This document shows positions 1 to 6,312 of a stretch of 6,550 nt of DNA, in pieces. Position 1 is the stretch's first letter. Each line of letters opens with the position of its first letter. Below the pieces are notes generated by a model. That model worked only from the letters and a program-made list of their open reading frames with translations, was not told the origin of the DNA and searched no databases. Source of the stretch: an uncultured Bacilli bacterium (lineage in GTDB: Bacteria > Bacillota_I > Bacilli_A > RF39 > UBA660); the NCBI GenBank assembly GCA_947628125.1, contig CANQYR010000055.1, positions 1 through 6,550 on the forward strand, in the 5' to 3' direction. Made by a program: the position numbers and the translations under genes.

Positions 1-316
1 ATGCTTTTGTTCCACTATCACTTTGAGTTCCTAGACCTGCCGTTCCTGTTGTACATGACCAATTCCAAGAGACTGATTTAGTTCCATCGTCGTTGTGTTT
101 AATGTTATCAAAAGTAAAACTTGCATTTACTGAACCACCCCTAGAATGTGATACAGTTTGACTTTTTTGTGTACCATTACAACTACAATATAAAGTTGCA
201 CTTCCAAAAAAAGTAGTTGAGTTTTGGGCACTAAAATAAATTTGAATTGTTAATGAACTTGTATTATTTGTAATATTTATATTACTTTCACTGAAAGTTG
301 TTTTTTTGGTTGCCAT
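1..316 (-). CDS. Tail fibre / receptor-binding protein, N-terminal part (resembles the DUF859-type phage tail family); cut by window edge
   Basis: Reading down from an ATG at 316-314, 105 codons are open to the window edge, so the 3' end is missing. The visible protein is Ser/Thr/Asn-rich, with alternating polar and hydrophobic residues typical of beta-sandwich repeats. Residues 74-88 (HNDDGTKSVSWNWSC) and the later GLGTQSDSGTKA match the 'H-N-x-DGTKSVS ... LG ... S-G-T' pattern I associate with DUF859-like siphovirus tail proteins, which carry Ig-like repeats and sit at the adhesion end of the tail. The start is supported by AAGGGGTGAT at 331-322 and by a one-base stop/start overlap (TAATG) with the tail-tip gene. 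Its place as the gene after the tail-tip protein suits a fibre or host-binding role. No enzymatic motif is visible in this part. Presence of the gene is firm; the family call is from memory and moderate. Confidence 0.72.
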   Translation of the reverse strand, partial: MATKKTTFSESNINITNNTSSLTIQIYFSAQNSTTFFGSATLYCSCNGTQKSQTVSHSRGGSVNASFTFDNIKHNDDGTKSVSWNWSCTTGTAGLGTQSDSGTKA

Positions 317-2442
317 TAACTATCACCCCTTCCAGTAAAAAAGACCCCTAAACAGGTTCCATGATTTTCATCTTCATATTCTTCAATTCTAAAATTTGGA
401 GATGTTAGATATTCTTCAAATATTAAATTTTTAGAATAGTTAACAGTTTGACCTTTATAATCTTCAAGTAAAGGTGTTTTTTCCGCTATTTCTTCCGTTA
501 CATATCCGTTGTATTGTAAAGTCTTTTCATCAGAACCAGTCTTATCTACAACTTCCTGACCTGATTCATTGATTGTAAGCCCAGTTGGTGCTCCTTCTTC
601 TGAAATTTGTAAACCATCTTTACTAAATCTATAATTATTTTCAGTTGTAACTTCTTTAACACCATTGTTTAATTTCTCTTCTAAAATCTGAATATTGTAA
701 TCAGTTGAGGTTTGAGTTGTTTCAACTGATTTTTTAAATTCTTCTAAATTTTTATTAGTTACATAATCATCTAATTGCTTTATTAAATCTTGATAATTGT
801 TATCAACATTAGTTTGAACAGAAGATACTTCATTTCTAATTTGTCCTGCTGTTATATCAAGTAATGATGTTACTTGCTCGTTAGTCATGAATGTTCCATT
901 TAGAATACTATCTATCATGTATCTAATATCGAATACTGCATTTGGAAAACTTTCAAGTTCAAATATATTCTTACCTTCTTTAATTAAAATCGGTATATCT
1001 TCGTAATCAGTAGTAATCTCTTTTGGTAATAAACTATACTCGTTATTTTCATTTACTGATATCCTTTTAGTAATTGATACCTTACTAGATTTAATATTCA
1101 ATTCATCATATACACCATTAAATTGCCTTAAAGCCAATGTTGGTAATTGATACCTATTAAAAGTCCCATCTTCGTAGGTTATTTTTAACCAACTATCTTT
1201 TCCATGCAAATCATCAGAACTAAATAGTTTGTTATGACTAAATACTTCACAAGCATTTCTTATTTTTAACTCAAATGCTGTTGTTTCATTGCTACTTGTC
1301 ATTTCTAATATTCCTTCTGCGTGTTTAGTGTCTATTAAATCTACAACACTAGATGCCAAAGCTTCAATTTCTTTTTCTTGTTTTCTTACTATTATGTATG
1401 CCTGATTTATTCTTTTATCAGTTGTATCAGAAGTTTTATAATCCATTTCGTATTCATTCGGCATATCAGCATAAATAACTTCTTTATACCCCTGTTTAAG
1501 TTCAACTTCATTATTAAATACAAAAGAATTGTATGTTTTATTGTTAGTTTCAAATATAATTTTTTGAAGTGGTATAAAACCTCCGTATCCCGTTAATTCG
1601 GTATCATAAATATCATATCCAATACCATATAAAGCATCATATAATTCTGATAAAAACTCATCTCTGTTATTTTCATTCATCAATTGATTGTCTTTAATTA
1701 CAAATTCATTCCACTCTGTTAAAGTTTCATCTCGTTTATAGATTTTATCTGAATCGGCACTCCTACTTAAAACAATTGAATTAATAGGACCAAAATGTTC
1801 ACCAAATGATATATTTTTATTTTTTAAAATGCTATCATCTATTTTAGCAACATTATCCTCTATAAAATTACATTTTTTTATTACACTTCCATCTATTTGA
1901 AACAAAGTAGCTGTTGCTTGTGCTATATCATCAAAGACATCTCTATAAGTGAAATTTATACCATCATATATATCATTTTTCATGATTTTAGAACCATTTG
2001 GTAATTTTTCAATATCTGTTGTATAACCACACTCTTTACATAATTGTTTAAAAAAATCCAACACAGTAGTTGGATATTCTATTTCAAGAGGTTTATAATC
2101 AACCATAGTTTTTATAAACTCATCATAACAAATATGCGTATAAGTTTTAGTATCTGCGTTGTATGTCGGCTTCTCTTTTAAGTAATAAGGTCCATAAATT
2201 TTAGTATCTTGGTTTTCAGTATCCAAATAAGCGGTTATTTCCAAATATATTGTCCCTTTAATTGGCACTTTAGTTTCTAATTCTAAAGACTTCATTACTG
2301 TACCTATAAGTGATGCGTTAAATTTTAATTTTGCCATTACAAAATCTGATATCAATAATGTATTTTCAACATCATCAATATAATATTTAATATTTTTTTT
2401 AAATCGCCTACCTGGCGTTTGAATTATTTCATAATAGTTCAT
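316..2442 (-). CDS. Tail-tip hub protein (Tal / gp27-like), with coiled coils and a beta-rich insert
   Basis: This is a 708-residue modular protein. Residues 1 to about 325 look like the gp27/Tal hub that closes the tail tube: an N-terminal beta-rich part with YGPYYLKEKP near 83-92, then a CYDEFIK segment near 105-111 and a helical part around PTTVLDFFKQLCKECGY. A helix with QAYIIVRKQEKEIEAL (347-362) probably forms a trimeric coiled coil. Residues about 376-510 are a beta-rich module, 515-600 a second coiled coil, and 603 to the end a small Gly/Thr-containing tip with FSKDGLQIS. No NlpC/P60, M23 or lysozyme motif is visible, so I see no peptidoglycan-cutting activity. I prefer the ATG at 2442 over an in-frame TTG at 2454 because GAGG lies 6 nt before the ATG. 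The start overlaps the preceding gene by 14 nt. Family-level role is well supported by position and domain pattern; module functions are inference. Confidence 0.8.
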   Translation of the reverse strand: MNYYEIIQTPGRRFKKNIKYYIDDVENTLLISDFVMAKLKFNASLIGTVMKSLELETKVPIKGTIYLEITAYLDTENQDTKIYGPYYLKEKPTYNADTKTYTHICYDEFIKTMVDYKPLEIEYPTTVLDFFKQLCKECGYTTDIEKLPNGSKIMKNDIYDGINFTYRDVFDDIAQATATLFQIDGSVIKKCNFIEDNVAKIDDSILKNKNISFGEHFGPINSIVLSRSADSDKIYKRDETLTEWNEFVIKDNQLMNENNRDEFLSELYDALYGIGYDIYDTELTGYGGFIPLQKIIFETNNKTYNSFVFNNEVELKQGYKEVIYADMPNEYEMDYKTSDTTDKRINQAYIIVRKQEKEIEALASSVVDLIDTKHAEGILEMTSSNETTAFELKIRNACEVFSHNKLFSSDDLHGKDSWLKITYEDGTFNRYQLPTLALRQFNGVYDELNIKSSKVSITKRISVNENNEYSLLPKEITTDYEDIPILIKEGKNIFELESFPNAVFDIRYMIDSILNGTFMTNEQVTSLLDITAGQIRNEVSSVQTNVDNNYQDLIKQLDDYVTNKNLEEFKKSVETTQTSTDYNIQILEEKLNNGVKEVTTENNYRFSKDGLQISEEGAPTGLTINESGQEVVDKTGSDEKTLQYNGYVTEEIAEKTPLLEDYKGQTVNYSKNLIFEEYLTSPNFRIEEYEDENHGTCLGVFFTGRGDS
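322..331 (-). promoter_or_regulatory. Ribosome binding site of the fibre gene
   Basis: On the minus strand the sequence AAGGGGTGAT lies 5 nt before the ATG at 316. It matches the extended Shine-Dalgarno consensus AAGGAGGTGAT with one base lost. It lies inside the last codons of the tail-tip gene, so the final residues G-R-G-D-S of that protein are partly dictated by this site. Confidence 0.7.
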
Positions 2443-2800
2443 CTCTAGCCTCAACTCCCGTCAATGTAATACTAAAGGATTTATATTTTCCACCCCAATA
2501 ATCCTTTTTAGCTGGAATAGGGGTTCCATAAAATTTTTCGGTAATCCATTTACCATTATCACTATTTAAATACCTAACTGAAAAAATAGGCTTTTGAATA
2601 TATTTTTTTAACGTTGTCATTTGTTTCTGTGTGGTTTCTCCTACTTCAATCACTAATTGTGTTGTATAACAAATAAACGTTCCTGAAAAAGTCGCATTAT
2701 TGCTATTTCTCCCTGTATCATCTGCCCAATTATCTTGTGGGGTATCAGTGTGGGCTGTTATCGGTATCGTTTTACTTAACTCTTCTAAATCACATATCAT
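2429..2800 (-). CDS. Short distal tail (Dit-like) protein, resembling DUF6711
   Basis: A 123-residue protein lies between the tape measure and tail-tip genes, the usual place of the distal tail protein that forms the ring joining tube to tip. Its pattern fits the small Dit-type proteins I know as DUF6711: a short N-terminal strand (LEELSKTIPI), a polar loop (residues 20-38), a strand running into IEVG (51-54), a helix (TTQKQMTTLKKYI), then FSVRYLNSD and a closing segment YWGGKYKSFSITLTGVE. It is about half the length of classic Dit proteins and lacks their C-terminal galectin-like domain. An in-frame ATG at 2836 would add 12 residues and overlap the tape measure gene by 35 nt. I prefer the ATG at 2800 because GGAG lies 6 nt before it and the resulting N-terminus fits the family. 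Its stop overlaps the tail-tip gene. Confidence 0.72.
   Translation of the reverse strand: MICDLEELSKTIPITAHTDTPQDNWADDTGRNSNNATFSGTFICYTTQLVIEVGETTQKQMTTLKKYIQKPIFSVRYLNSDNGKWITEKFYGTPIPAKKDYWGGKYKSFSITLTGVEARDELL
2449..2452 (-). promoter_or_regulatory. Ribosome binding site that fixes the tail-tip gene start
   Basis: GAGG on the minus strand lies 6 nt (CTAGAG) before the ATG at 2442. The competing in-frame TTG at 2454 has a GGGAG run directly against it with no spacer, which is a poor arrangement. The site lies within the last codons of the upstream gene, which favours translational coupling. Confidence 0.6.
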
Positions 2801-2801
2801 A

Positions 2802-5195
2802 TTAAACTCCATTTCTAGCGAATGAATTCTCGGCATTTACTTTCTTCATAATTCTTGCTATAATTCTACTATCAAGATAATTTGTCAAATTTATATTAGT
2901 AGTAACCCATCTACCAATTTGTTTTCCTAACTCCGCCATAGCTTGTTCATCAGTTAAAGGTAAAATACCTTCTGCCCCCGCTTCACCAGCAATAGCACGT
3001 GTAACAGGAACCCCGTGACCAGGATTATTTATTATTGACCCAGAGGCTAATTTGATTACTTTTCCTTGATTAACAAAACCGCCCTTTTTAAAGCCTACTA
3101 CATTACCGTTCGTTACTAGTCCGCCCGAAGAAAAACCAAACCACGATTTTACTTTATCAAAAGCACTTTTTGCACCACTTTTTACACCATCCCAAACTTC
3201 GTTAATTTTTCTTTTAAATTTATTAAAAACACTATCATACTTGTTAGGGTCTAAACCAGTTTTAATATTATCTGGTAGGTCTTTTGTAAATGTTTTTTTG
3301 AAATCATCACTCATATCGCCACTCGCTCTTTCAATATAATCTCTCGCTTCCTTAGCACTTAATTCCCCTCTTTCTACCGCATCAACAATAGATTTTTTCA
3401 ATTTATCATATTTTCCACTTTCTTTAGCAGTTGCTAATTGGCTCTCCCATGATGCTTTTTTTTCTTCTTCTTTTGCTTTTGTAAGATTTTCAACACCAGT
3501 GCTTAAATCCTCTGTTGCTTTTTTCAAATTCAATTGAGCTTGTTCATTTTTCATATATGCTTTATAAACTTCCTTTTGAGCGTCTGTCATTGTTTCATAT
3601 TTTAAAGTACCATCTTTAACTTGTTTAAAAAGTTCTTCACCGCTTAAACCATTTTTCTTTTCTGCCTCTTCTAAAGCTTTTGTTGCCTCTTTTGCTTTTT
3701 TTACTGCATCATCATAGGCGTCTAATGAACTAACATAATCATCAGTTGCTTTTTTGGTATTCTCAATTGCTTCTTCTAAATTTTCTTGTGCTTCTTTAGT
3801 ACTTAAAATTTCGGTTCTATCTTTAAAAAGTTCAAATGTCAATTTACCAATTACAGCAATTATTGCGATAATAGCATCGACTGCTAAAATTATCCATCCG
3901 ATTGGATTAGTTGCATTAAAAGCAATCATTGCTATTCCCAAACCTGTTAATGTTACTATCAAGCCCTCTAAAATAACATTAAAATTTTCCCAACTAGGGT
4001 CTTTTATAAAATTAACAACTGCACTTATCGTTTCGATTAATCCTGCTATTGCTAATGCGATACCTCCAATGAATGCTACAGTCTGTAATCCACTCATTCC
4101 TTTTAAAGCATTCAAAAACAACGTCGCACCTTTTGAAACAAGTGTAAACAAAGGGTTTAATAAACCTAATTTATTTAAAAATTCAGCAATTTTTATTGCT
4201 CCTAATAATATTGCGGCTTGTTTTAAAAAATCTAAAACTGTATCTTTATGTTCAGCAATCCATTTAATCCAATCAGGAACATCTGTATCCGATAACGATG
4301 GCATAGCACTAGCACTACCACTTCCACTATCACCAGAAGTAGTATCGTTTTTTTGTAGCACTTGTGCTGTATCATAACCTTGTAAAGACTTTTTCATATC
4401 TTTTGCAGATTTAGCTGCCTTTGCTGTTGATTTAGCTGTAGCATTTGCAAATAAATTTACTCCAAACCAAGCTTGAGAAATATAATTTACATATTGCAAT
4501 AATTTATATACCCAATCAACAATTCTCGTGACAACTGGTTCTAGAGCCATTGATAACGTGTATTTAATACTCTCTATTTTTTGTGCTAAACTATCATTAT
4601 ATTGTGATACAATGCTTGTAGCACGTGAAACTAAAGACAAGGCTGTCCTTACTCCAAAAATAGCCATAGTCCATTTGCCTACTTTTTTTATAGTTGACAT
4701 TAAGTGAGAACCAATAGTACTCAAACTATTTTGAAAACCATCTAAGTCAATTTTATCTGATTCATCTTGTAATTTTTTTATTCCATCATTAATTTTTTGT
4801 ATTTTGTCTACTGATTTTTGATATTTAACACTCTGATTATCTATCTTCAAATTTAAATCATCGTATTGATAAGATAACGTTTCGTTTTTAGATAGTAATT
4901 TACTATATTGACTATTAAGTTTGTCTAACTCCTGTTGTTCTTTCGATGTTAACATGCCGTCACGTGCTTTAATAGAATTCATTTGTTCAATTTTTTGACT
5001 AGTTTCTTCTATCTTATCTGATAATTCTTTTTGTTTCTCGATGTTTATTAATAACTTATCTTTATAATTACCAGTATGACTATTAATTTTTTCCTGTTCT
5101 TTAATTGCATAGCTTAATTGTTTTTCTAGTTCTTGATATTTTTTATTAAAATCATTGTTATCTAAAGTTGTTTTAATTACTAATTTTTTCTCCAC
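2802..5195 (-). CDS. Phage tail tape measure protein
   Basis: At 797 residues this is the longest gene in the window and shows the classic tape measure build. Residues 15-145 are a charged, Lys/Glu/Gln-rich coiled coil. Residues 165-250 are amphipathic to hydrophobic. A Gly/Ser-rich linker lies at 286-300. Strongly hydrophobic stretches follow at about 371-396, 408-427 and 433-451, the type expected to interact with the host membrane during DNA entry. A second long coiled coil covers 461-590. The C-terminal part (688-750) has the Gly-rich SSGGLV ... KKGGFV pattern and AGEAGAEGILPL, a hallmark of tape measure C-termini in Bacillota phages. No lytic domain is seen. At about 0.15 nm per residue the length suggests a tail near 120 nm (inference). 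The start is GTG, 6 nt after the Gp15-family gene and in its frame, with a strong AAAGGAG upstream. Confidence 0.92.
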   Translation of the reverse strand: MEKKLVIKTTLDNNDFNKKYQELEKQLSYAIKEQEKINSHTGNYKDKLLINIEKQKELSDKIEETSQKIEQMNSIKARDGMLTSKEQQELDKLNSQYSKLLSKNETLSYQYDDLNLKIDNQSVKYQKSVDKIQKINDGIKKLQDESDKIDLDGFQNSLSTIGSHLMSTIKKVGKWTMAIFGVRTALSLVSRATSIVSQYNDSLAQKIESIKYTLSMALEPVVTRIVDWVYKLLQYVNYISQAWFGVNLFANATAKSTAKAAKSAKDMKKSLQGYDTAQVLQKNDTTSGDSGSGSASAMPSLSDTDVPDWIKWIAEHKDTVLDFLKQAAILLGAIKIAEFLNKLGLLNPLFTLVSKGATLFLNALKGMSGLQTVAFIGGIALAIAGLIETISAVVNFIKDPSWENFNVILEGLIVTLTGLGIAMIAFNATNPIGWIILAVDAIIAIIAVIGKLTFELFKDRTEILSTKEAQENLEEAIENTKKATDDYVSSLDAYDDAVKKAKEATKALEEAEKKNGLSGEELFKQVKDGTLKYETMTDAQKEVYKAYMKNEQAQLNLKKATEDLSTGVENLTKAKEEEKKASWESQLATAKESGKYDKLKKSIVDAVERGELSAKEARDYIERASGDMSDDFKKTFTKDLPDNIKTGLDPNKYDSVFNKFKRKINEVWDGVKSGAKSAFDKVKSWFGFSSGGLVTNGNVVGFKKGGFVNQGKVIKLASGSIINNPGHGVPVTRAIAGEAGAEGILPLTDEQAMAELGKQIGRWVTTNINLTNYLDSRIIARIMKKVNAENSFARNGV
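2807..2810 (-). promoter_or_regulatory. Ribosome binding site that fixes the distal tail gene start
   Basis: GGAG on the minus strand is followed by TTTAAT and the ATG at 2800. The spacer contains the TAA stop of the tape measure gene (2804-2802), so stop and start are one base apart, an arrangement suited to re-initiation. The alternative ATG at 2836 has only a weak purine run upstream. Confidence 0.65.
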
Positions 5196-5201
5196 ATGGT
5201 A

Positions 5202-5780
5202 TCACTCCTTTCTGGATATTTTTGTAAGCTTATAAAAATTATCTCTTGATTTTTTTTGTTCTTCTGTCAAAGGTTGCTCTTTTTCTTTAAGTGCAAATTG
5301 TTTTTGTAACTTTTTTATTTTATTTCTTTCTTTGTAATTTTTTATGGTAGAAGTATCATAAGTTCTAATTTCTCTAACTCTATTTAATACACAATTATCT
5401 GTGAGCCCGTTTAAATAGGTATAAAAATCCCACCAGTGCATGTTTTCATTTTTTAATGAAATACCATAATCTGATTTAAAACTAGCCTCTATTAGCCTAT
5501 AATCTTGTAATAAATCCATATCTGGTTTGTCATTAGAAATTTCTTCTTTTTCTTCACCACATTTTAAAAATTTAATTGCTAATTTCAATAATTGCTGATG
5601 ATTTTTTTTATCATCATATCCCTCATCACCAAACAATAGATAAATAATTGCTAAGGCTCTTTCTGTATCAGATATTGTATCATCTTGAGCTATCTCGTTA
5701 CATCTTAAAGCAACTCTAAAATCTGTATTGATTTTATATTTTTTATCATCTATTTTTACATATTCAGGATTTGATATCAT
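5202..5780 (-). CDS. Gp15-family phage protein (probable second tail-assembly chaperone)
   Basis: This 192-residue protein matches my memory of the bacteriophage Gp15 family (named after a gene just upstream of the tape measure gene in Listeria phage A118). Supporting features are the N-terminal hairpin YVKIDDKKYKINTDFR (7-22), the helix ALAIIYLLFG (42-51), a cysteine before a charged linker (FLKCGEEKEE, 71-80), and the diagnostic DYRLIEASFKSDYGI (93-107) followed by MHWWDFYTYL (114-123) and an R-x-x-E-I-R segment. The C-terminus is highly charged. Its position between the first chaperone and the tape measure gene suggests it acts like the T part of lambda gpGT, helping load tube subunits on the tape measure protein; that is inference. 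The start ATG overlaps the upstream stop (ATGA) and has no good ribosome binding site, which implies translational coupling. Confidence 0.88.
   Translation of the reverse strand: MISNPEYVKIDDKKYKINTDFRVALRCNEIAQDDTISDTERALAIIYLLFGDEGYDDKKNHQQLLKLAIKFLKCGEEKEEISNDKPDMDLLQDYRLIEASFKSDYGISLKNENMHWWDFYTYLNGLTDNCVLNRVREIRTYDTSTIKNYKERNKIKKLQKQFALKEKEQPLTEEQKKSRDNFYKLTKISRKE
5205..5211 (-). promoter_or_regulatory. Ribosome binding site of the tape measure gene
   Basis: AAAGGAG on the minus strand overlaps the last codons of the Gp15-family gene. It stands 9 nt before the in-frame GTG at 5195 but only 7 nt before an out-of-frame ATG at 5197 (ATGTG). The ATG opens a frame of just five codons before TAG, so GTG must be the productive start. 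Confidence 0.75.
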
Positions 5781-6265
5781 TCTAATATATCATTCTCTTT
5801 TGAATTTTTCATCTTATATTTCGATTTTATTTTTTCATCAATACTTTTTAAATTTTTCTCTATTTCTGGTAATATAGGCTTTAACATTTCATTTATATCA
5901 TCGAACATTGTAAAATATGGTTTTCTTCCATTTAATAGTTTTTTTGTACCATTTTCTCCTAAAAAACTATCTAAAAGTTCGGTTTCTTTTTTATAAAATT
6001 CTCTTACAACGTTGTATTTTTCTTTTTCATTTCTGCTCATAATAGCGTTTTTATCTTTAACATCTTGTTTTTTATCTATTATTATAAATTGAGTTCTTAC
6101 GTAATTAACGTTCTTAGGGTGTTTTTCTAATATTTCCTGATATTTTGAAAGTAAATCGATATCTTCCATATCAAATTCTAAACTTTCGCCTGTTGGCTTA
6201 TCATTTGCATCCACAATTGGAACTCTTAAAATATTATCCTTTTTTAGTTTAATTATTGTTTCCAT
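5777..6265 (-). CDS. Tail-assembly chaperone (gpG-like, resembling DUF6673)
   Basis: A 162-residue, highly charged, mostly helical protein. The N-terminal 30 residues form a beta-type segment (LRVPIVDANDKPTGESLEFD), followed by helices. A central segment VVREFYKKETELLDSFLGENG (87-107) with KKLLNGR (108-114) fits the pattern 'helix - FD-x-x-LGE-x-x-x-x-x-LFG' that I associate with DUF6673-type chaperones. The C-terminus is Lys-rich. Its slot between the tube protein and the Gp15-family/tape measure genes is that of the first tail-assembly chaperone, a protein needed for tail assembly but normally absent from the finished particle. The start is secure: AAGGAG is 6 nt before the ATG. Its TGA stop overlaps the next ATG. 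Assignment rests on position plus weak sequence resemblance. Confidence 0.72.
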   Translation of the reverse strand: METIIKLKKDNILRVPIVDANDKPTGESLEFDMEDIDLLSKYQEILEKHPKNVNYVRTQFIIIDKKQDVKDKNAIMSRNEKEKYNVVREFYKKETELLDSFLGENGTKKLLNGRKPYFTMFDDINEMLKPILPEIEKNLKSIDEKIKSKYKMKNSKENDILE

Positions 6266-6271
6266 TTATTT

Positions 6272-6277
6272 CTCCTT
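6272..6277 (-). promoter_or_regulatory. Ribosome binding site of the first chaperone gene
   Basis: AAGGAG on the minus strand precedes the ATG at 6265 with a 6-nt spacer (AAATAA). It is fused to the run of eight A at 6283-6276, which can pair with the U-run of the terminator just upstream. Confidence 0.8.
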
Positions 6278-6283
6278 TTTTTT

Positions 6284-6312
6284 AAAAAAAGGGCTAGATT
6301 TTATTCTAACCC
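6284..6312 (-). terminator. Intrinsic (Rho-independent) terminator after the tail tube gene
   Basis: On the minus strand GGGTTAGA (6312-6305), loop ATAAAA (6304-6299) and TCTAGCCC (6298-6291) form an 8-bp stem with one G-U pair, followed at once by seven T (6290-6284). The stem begins at the base right after the TAA of the tube gene. The T-run exists only in the direction of the genes, so it acts one way. As the chaperone gene begins 18 nt further on with no room for a good promoter, this is probably a partial terminator that lowers expression of the downstream tail genes. Confidence 0.8.

Noticed and set aside
319..330. C-terminal R-G-D-S of the tail-tip protein as a possible integrin-type adhesion motif
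   Set aside because: These codons coincide with the ribosome binding site of the fibre gene (GGGGTGAT), which explains the residues. A bacterial phage has no expected integrin partner.
1378..1596. Plus-strand open frame of 72 codons
   Set aside because: It is antisense to the tail-tip gene, Phe/Ile/Tyr-rich from AT-rich complement, with no ribosome binding site or recognisable domain.
3754..4377. Plus-strand open frame of 207 codons, hydrophobic and Ile/Ala-rich
   Set aside because: It lies antisense inside the tape measure gene, opposite its hydrophobic and coiled-coil codons. It has no ribosome binding site, and its composition is that expected of a mirror frame.
5202..5779. Possibility that TGA is recoded as Trp (Mycoplasma-type code)
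   Set aside because: Three genes end in TGA at sensible gene junctions, two of them in stop/start overlaps. Long frames have no internal TGA, and Trp is encoded as TGG, for example in the HWW motif of the Gp15-family protein.
5800..5815. A-rich stretch GAAAAAT in the chaperone gene as a -1 slippery site
   Set aside because: In the zero frame it reads G-AAA-AAT, which breaks the X-XXY-YYZ rule at the first base. A TGA in the -1 frame downstream would end any shifted product before the Gp15 frame.
6266..6312. Possible promoter in the spacer between tube and chaperone genes
   Set aside because: The 47 nt are filled by the terminator hairpin, U/A runs and ribosome binding site. No -35/-10 pair with proper spacing can be placed with confidence.
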